The notes: a model not told the origin generated them from the sequence alone. Shown: positions 41,919 through 53,295, numbered from the stretch's first letter. The stretch: DNA of 64,000 nt from Sarcophilus harrisii (GCF_902635505.1 NC_045431.1:15903001-15967000); one strand, 5' to 3'. Numbers and translations are program-made.

Positions 41919-43039
41919 AGCTTGCTCAGCATGAAATGGGAGCAGAGATTATCTGAACACTCCATCTGTGGTCCTTGAGGGGCTCTGGGCTCTGTGCCTG
42001 ATTGCTGGAACCCAGGAGTCTTGCGTTTAAGCAAGGAGGAAAACAGTTCCCCTCTGGCTTTTCTCTAGTTAGAAGGGAAGGCTCCTGGCTGGGCCCTGGC
42101 TCCAGAGACCGGCTCTTGGGATTCAGCCAGGTGCAGTGTGTAACATTGCCCGAGCCCAGCTTCCCTTCTTTGCGGGTTTTTCAAAGTATTTCCATTCACA
42201 ACCATAGCTCTGACCTTTGAAGAGCACAGAAACTTCGAGCTAGCATTTAGCTGGTTTCTCTTGGCTCCAGGGGATGATTGGTTGTGAACTGAGCCTTCTG
42301 CAGGGGTCTCCTGACCCACGATTTCATATGTTCCTTTTTTGATTTCTTAGCCCATGTTCTCCTTTGCTTAATCTTTGATTCCATTTTCTTCCTTATGCTG
42401 ATGTTACAAGCAGGGATGAAAATGGCCGGTGGCAGCTGCATCTGATTAACCTACCACTGTTTTCTTATCTTCCTTTCTAAATTTAATCGCCAAAGGGGAG
42501 AAAAGCAAGCCTGCCATGATTGTTTGGGAGAGCATCTCTAGGCAAGCCCTTTGTGAATGGCAGCAACAAGTCTGGGGTGGAGGAGCTCTGCTCCAGCTGA
42601 GGGCCCCTCCCGTATACCACAGGGCAGGAGCAGGTAGTTGAGTCAGGAGAACATGGTGGGACCAGCTTCAATGGGAAGGACCAAGGTAAGGGATGTCACC
42701 CAGCCAGTTTGGAGGCTTTAGCTTCTCTCTGGAGGAGTCTGAGTCTCACCTAGGAAATATTTATTAAGTGCTCCCTCTGTAAGAAGCATTTTGCAAACCT
42801 TTTCTCCCTTTCACTCAGGCTCCAAGCCAGAGGGTCCACAGGAACAAGAGTTTCACCTGGGATTTACTCTTGGCTTCATAGGAGGTGTCTGCCTCAGGGG
42901 AGATCATCAAACAGCTGCCTCTGTCCAAAGGCATAGAAGGGGAACCCGACTTTGAGAAAGAAGGGTGTGGGCCCTGGGTGTCCGTATGTCTGATGGGAGG
43001 TTGGGACTGAAGCATTTGGGCTGCTCTGAGGACTGTCAG

Positions 43040-43155
43040 TCAACTAACAAGCAATTAGTAAGCACCTGCTATATACCGGGCACTGTGGTACGTTTAAGGC
43101 TTCAGAGACAAAAGGGGAACAGCCCTGGCCCTCAAAGAGCTCCCATTCCATCGAG
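43040..43155 (+). repeat. L2-class head fragment
   Basis: 'caattagtaagcacctgctatataccgggcactgtggtacg...ggccctcaaagagctcccattccatcgaggg'. Confidence 0.75.
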
Positions 43156-44057
43156 GGAAACAACCCAGCTTCCCATCTGTGTCTCTCAAAGACTGAAAAA
43201 GTTGTCTGCCCTGCTCCTTTGGCTCATCCCTCTCCTTGAGCTGTATTGCTATTTTTCTAATTAATTTGGGAGTTAGTGTGGATTATTAAGATCATGGCTC
43301 AGCCCTATGCTCCCATTTCCACTCTTTGAGAGCATTTGTTTATGGCTTTCTTAAGCCATATACAGATTTGTTATGTTATTCATATATATATATATATATA
43401 TTCATGTTATAAACATGAATAAAACGTAGCATATGGTAGTGCAGAGGGGACAAGTCTTATCTCTGACTCAAACTGGGCAAGAACTGAGAGCAGTGCTCTA
43501 GGGAACTCTGACTATAAAAGACAGAGGAGGTAACCACCGGAACTGGGAAATGGGCTTTCCTTTCTTTTCCCCATACCAATAAGATGAAAGGTCAGTTCTC
43601 AATCCCCAAATAAATACAAAAAAGCAACATCAATGAACCCAGAAAGTACATTCCCTAGCCTATTTCTTCTTCCCCAGTCCCCCCCAATTAGTCCCACCAA
43701 ATCATGGGCAAAGTTCAGTTTTTTTGAATTATTCCCAAATCCCACATCTTATTATGTGTATGACTTTGATGGAACTTCTTAACCTTTTTTGAGCCTCAAG
43801 CCCATTATGTGTAAAATCTAGAGACTAGTCTCTAAGGTCCCTTCTCAGTCTGTCTATGACACTACAGGCACTTAATACCTAAAGCACTGTGCTAAAAGCT
43901 GAGATGAATACCAAAATATACAGGATGTCTTCCCTTTTTTCCAAGAAGTTTCCAGTTGAACAGGCATGGAAATGTATGCTCGTAAATTATTATGTTGCCT
44001 CTTCTATATCTCTATTAGATCTTTATCTCTTAGAGGTCAAGGACAAAAGACCCATAG
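43156..44057. other. Intergenic; AT repeat and small old repeat pieces
   Basis: (AT)n at 43382-43401. 43770-43855 ('gagcctcaagcccattatgtgtaaaatc...ctaaggtcccttctcagtc') is a SINE-like tail. 43868-43965 is another L2-class head ('agcactgtgctaaaagctgagatgaa'). No gene. Confidence 0.55.
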
Positions 44058-44164
44058 GTATAAAAATATTTAGAGCAGGTCCTTCTGCAGTGGCAAAGAA
44101 TTGGAAATGAGGGGATGCCCAGGAATGACTAACAAGTTGTGGTATATGATTGGGATGGAATATT

Positions 44165-44414
44165 GTTATTGCTGGGATCGTGAAGAATTGGACAGGACCC
44201 CACTTGGAGTTTTCTTGGCAAAGATACTGGAGGGGTTTGCCTTTTCCTTTTCCAGCTCATTTTACAGATGAGGAAATTGAGGCAAGAAGAGTTAAATGGC
44301 TTGCCCAGAGTCACACAGCAAATAAGTGTCTAAGGTCAGATTTGAATTCAAGAAGATGAGCCTTTCTGACTGCAGGCCCAGTGTTCTATCCACTAGACCA
44401 TCTAGCTGCCCTGT
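44165..44414 (-). mobile_element. Near-complete marsupial SINE with 11-bp TSD
   Basis: From the RTE-like tail (GCTGGGATCGTGAAGAATTGGAC) through CTTGGCAAAGATACTGGAGGGGTTTGCC and CATTTTACAGATGAGGAAATTGAGGC to the tRNA-like head (CTATCCACTAGACCATCTAGCTGCCC). GATGGAATATT flanks it at 44154-44164 and 44415-44425. This is the best full-length SINE example in the window. Confidence 0.95.
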
Positions 44415-44482
44415 GATGGAATATTATTGTGCTATAAGAAATGATAAAGGGGACGACGTCAGAAAAACCTGTGAAGAGTTAT

Positions 44483-45103
44483 TTTTAATAGCTTTTTATT
44501 TACAAAATGAATGCATGGGTAATTTTTCAGCATTGACAATTGCAAACAATTCCAACTTTTCCCCTGCTTCCTTCCATCCTCTCCCCCAGATGACAGGTTG
44601 ACCAATACATGTTAAATATGTTAAAGTATAACTTAAATACAATATAGGTATACATGTCCATACATGTTATTTTGCTCCACAAAAAGAATCGGACTTTGAA
44701 ATAATGTGCTATTAGCCCGTGAAGGAAATCAAAAATTCAGGTGGACAAAGATAGAGGGATTGGGAATTCTTTGTAGTCGTTCAAAGTCATCTCCTAGAGT
44801 TCTTTCTCTGGGTGTAGCTGGTTCAGTTCATCACTGCTCTATTGGAACTGATTTGGTTCATCTCATTGTTGAAGAGGACCACATCTATCAGAATTGATCA
44901 TCATATAGTATTGTTGTTGAAATATATATATATATAATGATCTCCTGGTCCTGCTCATTTCACTCAGCATCAGTTCATGTAAGTCTCTCCAGGCCTTTCT
45001 GAAATCATCCTGCTGGTCATTTCTTACGGAACATTAATATTCCATAATATTCATATACCACAGTTTATTCAGTCAATCTCCAATTGATGGGCATCTACTC
45101 AGG
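44483..45103 (-). mobile_element. 5'-truncated L1 inserted antisense into L1, 10-bp TSD
   Basis: It starts at its A-tail (read on + as TTTTTAATAGCTTTTTATTTAC) and runs back through the 3' UTR to 'ccacagtttattcagtcaatctccaattgatggg'. The direct repeat GAAGAGTTAT at 44473-44482 and 45104-45113 marks the target-site duplication. It carries the same 3' end type as the copy at 18799-19390. Confidence 0.95.
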
Positions 45104-45254
45104 GAAGAGTTATATGTAATGATACAAAGTGAAATGAGCAGAACTAGGAAAAATTATACACAGTGCCAGCAATATTATAATGGTAATCAGCTGTCAAAAG
45201 ACTTGGCAAATGATCCACAATAATTCCAAAGGACTCGTGATGAAAATTCTAGTT

Positions 45255-45575
45255 ATCCTGTCTATATCACAGGGGTTAGAGGTCTGGGATCTGGAAAATC
45301 CATGCAAAACTTTTTTACTCTCCCTTCATACCAGAAAAGAAATCTGAATTATTATGGTATTAAAAGATAAAATATATATTATTATATAGTACCATACATA
45401 TTTTTATGCATTTCTGACTTTCTAAATTTTTTTATGTCATCTGCTGGCCTTCATATATCTGAGGATTTTGCACAACCCCAAAAAGTTCTCAATTTCTTTT
45501 GCCAATCCATGGTATACCAAAATTGTGATGGATAAAGTTGTGATGTGGAAGTGATAAATAGTATCCAACTTCACA
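45255..45575. other. Unidentified ~320-bp block interrupting L1
   Basis: It lies between L1 text that is continuous in other copies. It begins near 'agttatcctgtctatatcacaggggttagagg' and ends before 'gagctgatgaactc'. AT-rich, non-coding. Possibly a non-autonomous DNA element, but I could not find convincing terminal repeats. Confidence 0.5.
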
Positions 45576-45839
45576 CAGAGCTGATGAACTCTGAGTGCAG
45601 ATTGAAGCATATTTTTTTCACTTTCTTTTTCTTGCTTTCCCTCCCCAACATGGCTAATATGAAAATATATTTTGCATGCCTTTACAAGTAAGATGGGTAT
45701 TATATTATGTGCCTTGTCAATTGGTAGGGAAGAGGTTATAGGAAGGAAGAGAACTTGAAACTGAAAAAAATGAGTGTTAAAATAAACAGATAAACACATT
45801 GCAAAAGAGGATGTGAAAGTGTAAATAGATATATAAACA

Positions 45840-46130
45840 ATGTTATTAAAGGTCTAAGAAAAAAGTAACAATTTCTGGTTGAAGAATCAGGAAAGCCTAC
45901 GAGGCACTCAAGAGAGTCCTTGAGAGAGAGCTAGAATTTTAACTGGTTAAATTGTAAGATAGGAAAGCAAAGAAGGCACAGGACATGTCTGGGGCACAGC
46001 AAATAGTCTGGTGCCTGAAGATTGAAGAGGTTGGGACTAGATCTAGAATGTCTAGCTAAATATTTTGAACTTTATTTGGTAATCAATTGGGAATTACTAA
46101 AGGTTTTTAATTAAGAAATTGAAGTAAGAG
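45840..46130 (+). repeat. Old dispersed repeat, L2/L3-class body
   Basis: 'aagcaaagaaggcacaggacatgtctggggcacagcaaatagtctgg', then 'aatattttgaactttatttggtaatcaattgggaattactaaagg', the same order as 49740-50060 and 60900-61560. Confidence 0.6.
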
Positions 46131-46309
46131 TCAACGTCTTAAATCTTGTATTCTCTCTCCTCTGATACTCTGCAGTTCAGAGACACTGACTTTCTTCTTC
46201 TTAAAACAAAACATTCCGTCTTCCTAGTCCAGACATTTTCCCTGGTTGTCCCTAAAATGCCTAGGATGCTCACCCTTCTTCATGTAATGTTTACAAAGTG
46301 CTTTCCTCA

Positions 46310-46565
46310 CCAGAATGAACGAATGAGAAGTCATTTATCATATGCTTGGCCCTGATGGTATAAACAGAAAAGTAAGACCATCCCTGTATTAAACAACTAT
46401 AGAAAGTTTCAGATGCAAGTCAGAGGGCAAGGTCCCACGATCTTTCCGAGCAGTGGCAAAGTATGGGGAAGTCAAATTATTCCACATTATTTCCACTGAT
46501 AAAATCACATCAAGTTATGATGCTGAAACTTTGGACAGCACCCAGGACTTGGGTGGTTCTGGCTG
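46310..46565 (+). repeat. Old dispersed repeat, copy B (unnamed)
   Basis: Aligns by eye with 1570-1860 (see that entry). The overlapping 115-aa frame at 46453-46800 lies partly inside it and shows no known domain. Confidence 0.6.
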
Positions 46566-46899
46566 CAGCCACAGCAGAAACCTTTGCAGACCTTGTCTGC
46601 AGAGGAATTGGATTCTAGATGGACAATGGCTATGGGAGCTGGGCTGGAAGCAGGATAGGGAATCCTCCCAGGACTCTCGGGCTTCTCTGCCTTTAGGGGA
46701 AGTTCACCAGCCCTCGATATCTGTAGCTACAAAGAGGATGGATCCCTTCTCCCCAGTGACTGAAGCACAACCTTACAAAGCTCAAAGAAAGGGTTTTTAA
46801 TCTGTATTTAACTGAAGCACAGGGCTAAGAAGTGAACCCCAGTCTCCTGGCACAAGGCCAATTCTTTCTTACTGTATACAGTACTGCCTTTCATCTCCC

Positions 46900-47180
46900 T
46901 TTTAAGTCAGCTGTCCAGTTTGGGGTACACTGCCTCTGATTTTTCATAGCCATCTCTCCTCTCAAGTGATCGTCATCTTAACATTTCCAGAGTACTTTGT
47001 CCTCTTTTCTTCCTTATATTATATTTACTGCATTATTACTTTGTATTGTAATTTTATACATTTCCCCATTTTCCTTAAAAGATTAAAAAGTTCGTGAGGA
47101 CAGGAAGTAAGGTTTTTATTTTTTATATACTTACTGCCCAGCACAATATCTTGTATGTGTATTCATTCATTCATCTGTCT
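46900..47180 (+). mobile_element. L2 LINE 3' fragment
   Basis: 'ttgtattgtaattttatacatttccccattttcc', 'aagttcgtgaggacaggaagtaaggttt', 'cagcacaatatcttgtatgtg' in L2 order. The following CATT/CTGT-rich 40 bp is simple sequence. Confidence 0.75.
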
Positions 47181-47319
47181 ATCCACCTGTCCATCTGCTT
47201 GTCTACCTGTCTGTCTCTTTATTCATTTTGGTGGGATTATTTGTTTTTTAAAACTTAGGATTTCATTGGTATAGCAAACTTTACAAATTTGTGCCTATTC
47301 TTCAATTTACAGCCTTTTA

Positions 47320-47470
47320 AAGTTGTCTGAATGCAAATAGAGTCAAGTCACTTGTCCAGGGTCATACAATCAGTTTGTGACTGAGACAGACTACAAACTG
47401 GGCCACCCTGATTCTGAAGCCAGGCATTGGACTGGACTGCCTCTATCCACAGTCCCATGCTACCTGTTTT
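47320..47470 (-). mobile_element. MIR fragment
   Basis: GAGTCAAGTCACTTGTCCAGGGTCATACAATCAG, GCCAGGCATTGGACTGGACTGCC and a terminal CATGCTACCTG. Confidence 0.75.
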
Positions 47471-48704
47471 GAAAAGGAACTTGATGAATATTTACTGAAT
47501 TTAACTGACCTGAGTTGCAACCCACAGCCCCCCAGGCATGGGGATGGCAAAAAAGAGACCTGCAATATGGAGATGCCCTGAGTGCAGCTGATGGTACCAG
47601 GAGATCTTAGCCCTGATCGTTCACTTTGCTATGTTTCAAGGTCTATACTGCTGCAAGGAGCAGAGTGGCTGCTACCAAGTAGAGAAGGAGGAAGGAGTTT
47701 GTGGCCCTTTATGGCCCCCTCGCATCCAGCCCAGAGGCTGCTTTGGGTGATGAAGATGGCTAAGGTTCTGCCATCTTTTCCTTCACTCTAGATGAGCCCT
47801 TGGGGGCCCGACCGCTCCTACTGCTTCCTAGACAGAGGGTGGAATTTGTCCACTGACACCCTGGAAGATTCAAAGCCATTAAGCCAAGAAATTATGTTAA
47901 ATTGTAGTCCCGTTTGTCTCCCCCAGACCCATAAAACAGCTGCCTTTGAACTCGCAATGGGACATACTGAACTATCTTCCCTTCCCCTCCAGTCCCCCAG
48001 CTCAGAGTAGGTGGAAAACTGGGGGAAAGGGAGAAAAAAATGAATTGTTTCCCATGTGCTACAGTAGGCTTTTTAAAGGCCAGAGGATTGCACTGTCCAT
48101 GGGACCAATGCATAGGAGTTAATGGTGGGGGGAGCTTGAAGGATTTCCTTCCCGTGCTCCCTAACTCTGCTCTGAATAGAACATACAGTGCCCCATAAAC
48201 TTTTCAGCATGTGAACATTTTTTAAATTAAAATGGGGGGGATTGTGACTGCTTATGAGGAGTCTGTGGGGTTTCTGTAACAATCCTGATAGAGCCATTAA
48301 AGACAGTATAGCCGGTTTGGCAGAACAGCCAGTACCCAGACTCCTATTAGAACAAGTCTTTATTGTCAGATTCCATTCATCCATCCATCTTCTTGACAAC
48401 CCCAACCACTGACGTGCAGAGACCTTTCTGGGAGGTTTAGAAATAGGGTAAGCCCCAGGCTTTGCTTTAAAGCTGGCAAAGTCTATGTGGGGCCCTAGCT
48501 CTCTCTGTCTTCCTTTTTCTCCCTCCCTCGGGATAACACCCCCCTTTTTGCCTTTAAGATATTTGGTAACTTGGTACTCTTTGTTCTAGTCTCTTTCTTC
48601 TCTCTGGTGATTAATTATTGTCCTTTATACCTAAGTGTAAATTAATTGCTAATTTATTATCTCCTTCAGGGGTATTTGAATTTTAAATCTCATCTGGGAT
48701 AATC
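47471..48704. other. Intergenic, 1.2 kb unique-looking
   Basis: GC-balanced sequence without transposon landmarks at 47580-48480, a reasonable place for conserved non-coding or lncRNA sequence. Frames at 47582-47791 and 47792-48010 (+) and 48073-48405 (-) have no recognised domains or bounding splice sites. Confidence 0.45.
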
Positions 48705-48870
48705 AGTCAGGTAACTGATTCCATAGAGTGATGGGCTTGGAATTAGGAAAACCTCAGTTCAAAATGATTTCAGACATTTACTTAACTAGGTGACCCTGGA
48801 ACATTTCTTGTTGCCTTGGTTTCTCCATCTAAAAAATGGAGATCATAATTTCACCTTTTCCCCCAAAGTT
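48705..48870 (+). mobile_element. Diverged SINE
   Basis: 'attccatagagtgatgggcttggaattaggaaaacctcagttcaaaa' and 'ttgccttggtttctccatctaaaaaatggag' give the SINE head and core in sense. Confidence 0.75.
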
Positions 48871-48879
48871 TTCATAAAT

Positions 48880-49725
48880 AGTTCCTTAGATAAAGATCTT
48901 ATTTCTCAACTACTTTGTCCAACTTGTATGAATATCTTTTTTCCCAATTGATAAATGATCAAAAGATTTTTCAATGAAGAAATCAGAATTACATGTAGTT
49001 ATATGAAAAAGCGCTCTAAATCATTATTGATTAGAGAAATGCAAATTAAAGCAGCTTTGAGACATTATCAGACTGGCTAAAATGATAGATGGCCCTCAGG
49101 TGGGGAATGGCTAAAAAAATTGTAGTATCTTATTATGATATAATACTGCTGTGCTATAAGAAATCATGGAAAAGCCTACAAAGACTTTCATGAAATAATG
49201 AAAAGTGAAATGAACAGTATCAATAAAATGTTATACATATTAACAGAAATACCATCCTAAGAACAACTTTGGCTAATTCATCTTGAATATCATAAATATT
49301 CAAATCATCTCCAAATGACCAATGAAGAAAGATACTATCCACCTCCAGAGAAAAAACTAATAAGTAGAAGTCTGTGTGGTATAGTTTAATGTAGATCAGT
49401 GGATAGATAGATGGATTGGTAAATATGATATAGCTACAAAATTTGTGTTTAACCAAAGCCTTCTGTAGGGCAGGGTGGAGAAGGAGGGAGAAAAAAAGTA
49501 TACAGCAGAGAACAAAAGAAAACTTAGAAAGAAGAATAGAAAAGCATGTAGCTTTAAAAACAAAGTGTAGTATTTATTACATAGGTTTTTAAAATTTTAT
49601 TTTAGTAAACAGTCTGATTTTATATTGAATCCTCTATGTTGTGCTATGTACATGGAAATGTTCTTTTTGGGGGGTTTTCATCTTTTTGTGTTTAAGTTCA
49701 AAATGAATAAACATGTTTTTTTTTT
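48880..49725 (+). mobile_element. L1 3' end, older subfamily
   Basis: Sense text 'ttcccaattgataaatgatcaaaag', 'attagagaaatgcaaattaaagcag', 'gtggggaatggctaaaaaaattg', 'atactgctgtgctataagaaat', then a 3' UTR different from the 18799 copy but shared with 58440-58745 ('cagagaacaaaagaaaacttagaaagaag'). Ends near AATGAATAAACATG and poly-T. Confidence 0.9.
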
Positions 49726-49739
49726 TTAAAGATGGGGTC

Positions 49740-50060
49740 TTAGATGGGATATGAAGGAAACAAAGGAAATCAATCAGTAGATAGAGTTAAAGAGGGAGAA
49801 CATCCTGGGCATGGGGAGAATGAGAGAAAATGATAGAAGCTGAGAGATGGAGGATCTTGTTTGTGTAACAACCAGGCAGCCAATGGCACTGAATCAGAAT
49901 ATGTGATGGGGAACGAGGTGGAGAAAGAATGGGGACTAGTTTATGGAGAGTTTTGAATGGAGCATTTTGTATTTGACCTAGAGGTGACAGGGAGCCCCTG
50001 GGGTTTACTGAGTATGGGAGTGACATGGTTGGGTCTGGGTCTGGCTGAGGAGGCTGAAGA
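49740..50060 (+). repeat. Old dispersed repeat, L2/L3-class body
   Basis: 'ggcatggggagaatgagagaaaatgatagaagctgagagatggag', 'aaccaggcagccaatggcactg', 'gagcattttgtatttgacctagaggtgacagggagcccctgggg', 'tgacatggttgggtctg'. Confidence 0.7.
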
Positions 50061-50109
50061 ACAGGCTTTTTACATAATAACCTGCACTAGTCATCACAGA
50101 TTCAGGCAG

Positions 50110-50940
50110 CTCAACAAACCTGACAGAATTCATTTATTTCAGTTCAAAAGAATTGAAAGTGTTTATTTTATCTTAGCATGGTGGGTAATAGAAAAGATTA
50201 CCTGCTCTCAGGGAACTTAGAGTCTAGTTAGGGATAGAAAACATGGATGGACAAAAGTCCTACAATGAAGTTGAAATTGTTGGGAAAGGTCCAGGCTGCT
50301 GAAATGTGCAGTAAATGCTTAAAGAATTATATACTGTAGTGAAAAGAGATCTCACTTTCACATCAGAGGATCTGATTCAAATCCAGAGTCTTTGCTTATT
50401 GGTTCTATGACTTTGGGTAGTCGGGTAGCTCAGCTATAGGAGGGATTAGCTGATCTCTAAGGTTCTTTAAAATTCTATTAGTGAGCGATCATTTCAGGTC
50501 AAAGAAAGTTTCATGGAGAATATGACACCAGGATGGATAAACATAGTGTTTTTATGGGACAATGAGGAAATTTCTGTGGCTGGGATACAGAGTCATGTGG
50601 GGGAATAAGTGAAAGAAGGGATGTGGTAGTTAGGTAGCCAGATTATAGAATGTTTGGAAAATAAAACTATTTGTTTTGAGCTTTATCCTGTGGCCAGTGG
50701 TGGGCTATTGCCAGTCTAGGACCGGGGTAGGAACATGATGAAAATAGTGCTTGGGGAAGGCTGGTTTGGTGGTGGCAGGCAGGGTGAATTGTGGCTCGGG
50801 AGGACCAATTAGATGGCCTTGGGATGAAAATGGAAGGAACAGAGACAAGATTTATTTGGAAGGAATAAAGGCTAGGGGTTGGCAGCTGATGAGACATGAA
50901 GCAGGAAGGAGAGAGAGGGAGAGATCATAGAAAACTTCAA
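50110..50940 (+). repeat. Old dispersed L2/L3-class repeat, interrupted by a SINE
   Basis: Head at 50150-50280 ('ttacctgctctcagggaacttagagtctagttaggg'), a SINE insertion at 50330-50490, then body at 50490-50900 ('tttgagctttatcctgtggccagtggtgggc', 'aggaccaattagatggcc'). Confidence 0.65.
50330..50490 (+). mobile_element. MIR-type SINE
   Basis: 'actgtagtgaaaagagatctcac', 'tctgattcaaatccagagtctttgc', 'gatctctaaggttctttaaaattctatt' in sense order. Confidence 0.75.
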
Positions 50941-51089
50941 CACTTCAAAGAAGGGGTGCAGGTAAAATGATGAGATCACTAGCAGAAGTAGAAAAGATGG
51001 GAGGGAGAAAAAGCTTTCTGCCTGTGGATGATGAATATGGCGTGCATAAGTTTAAAAAGATAAAAAGTGAAAACTCATCTTTAGGCAGA

Positions 51090-51320
51090 TTTAGACTTTA
51101 ATAGTTTAAAACAGCACTTTTTTGGAATACCTCATATAGCATCTTAAGGTCTTCTTTCTTATTCATGACATAAAAAGTACAGATAGTTATATTACCATTT
51201 TACAGATCAAGAAGTTAAACAACTTGGCCAATGTCACACAACTAATAAGGGTTGGAAGCAGTAGACAAACCCAGCTTTCTCCCGGTTCCAAGTCTAGAAG
51301 TTTTTCTACCGTACTATTTT
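51090..51320 (-). mobile_element. MIR SINE
   Basis: ATTTTACAGATCAAGAAGTTAAACAACTTGGCCAATGTCACACAACTAATAAGG, then CCAAGTCTAGAAGTTTTTCTACCGTACTATTTTGC. Confidence 0.85.
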
Positions 51321-51379
51321 GCTATCAGCTTGTTAACAAGAGCTCCAAGTGAAAATGACTTCCAGAAAGCTGTTTTCCT

Positions 51380-51545
51380 TTTCTGTCCTGTTGATCAATC
51401 TAATAGATATGTAATAGTCCCTTAGAATTATTTTTATTCACCTTTCTCCAGTCAAGAGTGACGTGGGGCATTTTTCCATGTGGCCACAGATAGCTTCAGT
51501 CACTTCATGAAATTTGTTCATATGATTTGATCATTTATCAACTTG
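51380..51545 (-). mobile_element. L1/HAL1-type internal fragment
   Basis: 'ttgatcaatctaatagatatgtaatagtcccttagaattatttttattcacctttctcc', 'ttttccatgtggccacagatagcttc' and 'catatgatttgatcatttatcaacttg' correspond to the L1 block at 27950-28120. Confidence 0.75.
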
Positions 51546-51904
51546 TAGAAAGCTGGAGATACGTATGGGACAGCAGCTCAGATAAGAGGTCGTTCTGGAA
51601 ACAGAGCAAATGAGAGACATCGATTCCTCAAATATGTGTACAATGGCTTCTACAAATAAGGTACCAGCACAGCAGGCTACCATTTAGAGATAATAATTGA
51701 AGTCCCAAGAATAGATTGGCCCTCCGAGGCAAAGACAATGGCACAGAGCCAAAGACTGAGCTTTGGGAGACAAATTAGTGAGTGGAAGAAACTATAGGAA
51801 ACAGTAAAGGAGATGCAGTGGTCAAAGAGGTGGAAATAAATGAAAATAGTGTGATATCACAGAAACAAAGAGGGAGAGTTTATTTAAAAATATCAATTTG
51901 TGCT
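51546..51904. other. Intergenic, unassigned
   Basis: Purine-rich, non-coding, no named element. Confidence 0.45.
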
Positions 51905-52445
51905 CATTTTACTTTTTGAATGTTTTTATTGGTACTTTCTATTCCCTGAAATACCTTCCTTCCCCCAGAAAGCCGTCCCATATGACAAATAATTTTTAGA
52001 GACTTCAAAAAAAGTCAGCACAACTGATAGATGAAACATGCATGATATGTAACACTCGTGGACCTTCTGCCATCATGAAGGAGTAGATTGGGAGCGTTTT
52101 CTCATTTTTCTCCTTCCAAATCCTGTTTGATGTTTATAATTGTGTTAATTTACTATTTTGGGCATATAGTTGTTCTTTCCACCTACATTATTATAGTTAT
52201 TATGTATATTATTTTCTTGACTCTGTTTACTTCAATCTGGATCAGTTCTTGTAGATCTTTCAGATATTCAGATGATTTTTATTTTACAGCACAGTAATGA
52301 TCCATTGCATTGTTGTACCACAATTTGTTTAGCCATTCCCCGGATGATGGGCAACTACTTTGTTTCTATTTCTTAGCCATCACAAAAAGTTCTGCTATAA
52401 AATGTTGTAGTATATGGAGATAATTTTTATTGACACCTTCCTTGG
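51905..52445 (-). mobile_element. L1/HAL1-type 3' end
   Basis: Reverse-strand 3' end: 'tgaatgtttttattggtactttctattccctgaaataccttccttcccc', 'gtgttaatttactattttgggcatatagttgttctttcc', 'tgatccattgcattgttgtaccacaatttgtttagccattccccggatgatggg'. Same family as 55800-56200. Confidence 0.85.
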
Positions 52446-52504
52446 ATTCTGCTTGGCTTCTGAAACAAGAAACAGGACCAATGGATGAGAATCTCAACAA
52501 GGTT

Positions 52505-53095
52505 ACCACCTAGTTCAGGCCCTTGTCACTTCTTGCTAGATTATTTCATTTATCTCCTCCCTTCCCCCCTGCCTCTAGTCTTTGCTGTCTCTAGTTAATT
52601 CAGCTGCCAAAATAATCTTTTTAGAGCTTTTTGTCTAACTGCGCCTTTTCCTTCCTTAAGGATCATCAGTGGCTCCCTCTTTCCTCTAAATAAAGCACAA
52701 ACTTTCTGGCCCTCCACAGCTTGATTCCAGCCTATTTTTCCAGACTTCTTATCTCACTCCCTTTTGTGCATTTTATGTTTCAGCCAAATGAGCTCTCCTA
52801 CCTATTTTGGTCCAAACCCAACATTCCATATTTCATCTCTAAAAGGAATATCTTTCTTCCTTACATATGCTTTTAAAGCATCTTTACTTCAAGATTCAAC
52901 TCGGGTATCACCTCCTAGGTAAAGTCCATTTTGATCTTTTTAATTATTAATGCTCTCTCTTTCCCCAAACTGCCTGTGTATATGCTCCAACATAATGTAA
53001 GGTTTTTGAAGGCAGGGAATTGTTTTTATTTCCCAAGAATCTAGCACAATATCTTGCATGTAGTAGGTTCCTAACAAATGCTTGTTAAATTGATC
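52505..53095 (+). mobile_element. L2 LINE 3' region, most complete copy
   Basis: About 590 bp with all landmarks: TTCAGCTGCCAAAATAATC, GGCTCCCTCTTTCCTC, TTTCTGGCCCTCCACAGC, CAGACTTCTTATCTCACTCCC, ATCACCTCCTAGGTAAAGTCC, TTTTTGAAGGCAGGGAATTG, and the end AGTAGGTTCCTAACAAATGCTTG. Confidence 0.95.
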
Positions 53096-53295
53096 TGAGG
53101 GATATTTAAGAAGAACTTTTTAATAATTTGGGATTTCCAGGAGGAGAGTGGATTTTCTTAGGTGGTAATGAGGTCCCTGTTACTAGAAGAGGTAAAACAA
53201 GTATATCATAACAATTTCTCTGCGTTAACCTTAGGTTGACTTCAGAATATCTAAGTAACCTGTCAACTCCTGAGATTCTATGATTCTTAACTTGA
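53096..53295 (+). mobile_element. CR1/L3-type LINE 3' end
   Basis: 'gtggattttcttaggtggtaatgaggtccctgttactagaagagg' and the terminal 'caactcctgagattctatgattctt', typical of CR1-class 3' ends with TATGATTCT-type octamers. Confidence 0.75.

Larger units (their letters stand above)
39966..43039. other. Intergenic, 3 kb largely unassigned
   Basis: Apart from a CA repeat, a pyrimidine tract and an internal 45-bp duplication listed separately, I recognise no element. GC content rises at 41.5-43.0 kb. The frames here (for example 41300-41650 minus and 42002-42220 plus) have no known domains or splice structure. Confidence 0.45.
44058..45785 (+). mobile_element. L1 3' end, interrupted three times
   Basis: Sense L1 text begins 'cttctgcagtggcaaagaattggaaatg' and continues 'aacaagttgtggtatatgattgggatggaatatt'. 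After a SINE it resumes 'attgtgctataagaaatgataaagg...agaaaaacctg'. After an antisense L1 it resumes 'atgatacaaagtgaaatgagcagaactagg...aattccaaaggactcgtgatgaaaattct'. After an unidentified block it ends 'gctgatgaactctgagtgcagattgaagcatattttttt...' with its 3' UTR. Confidence 0.88.
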
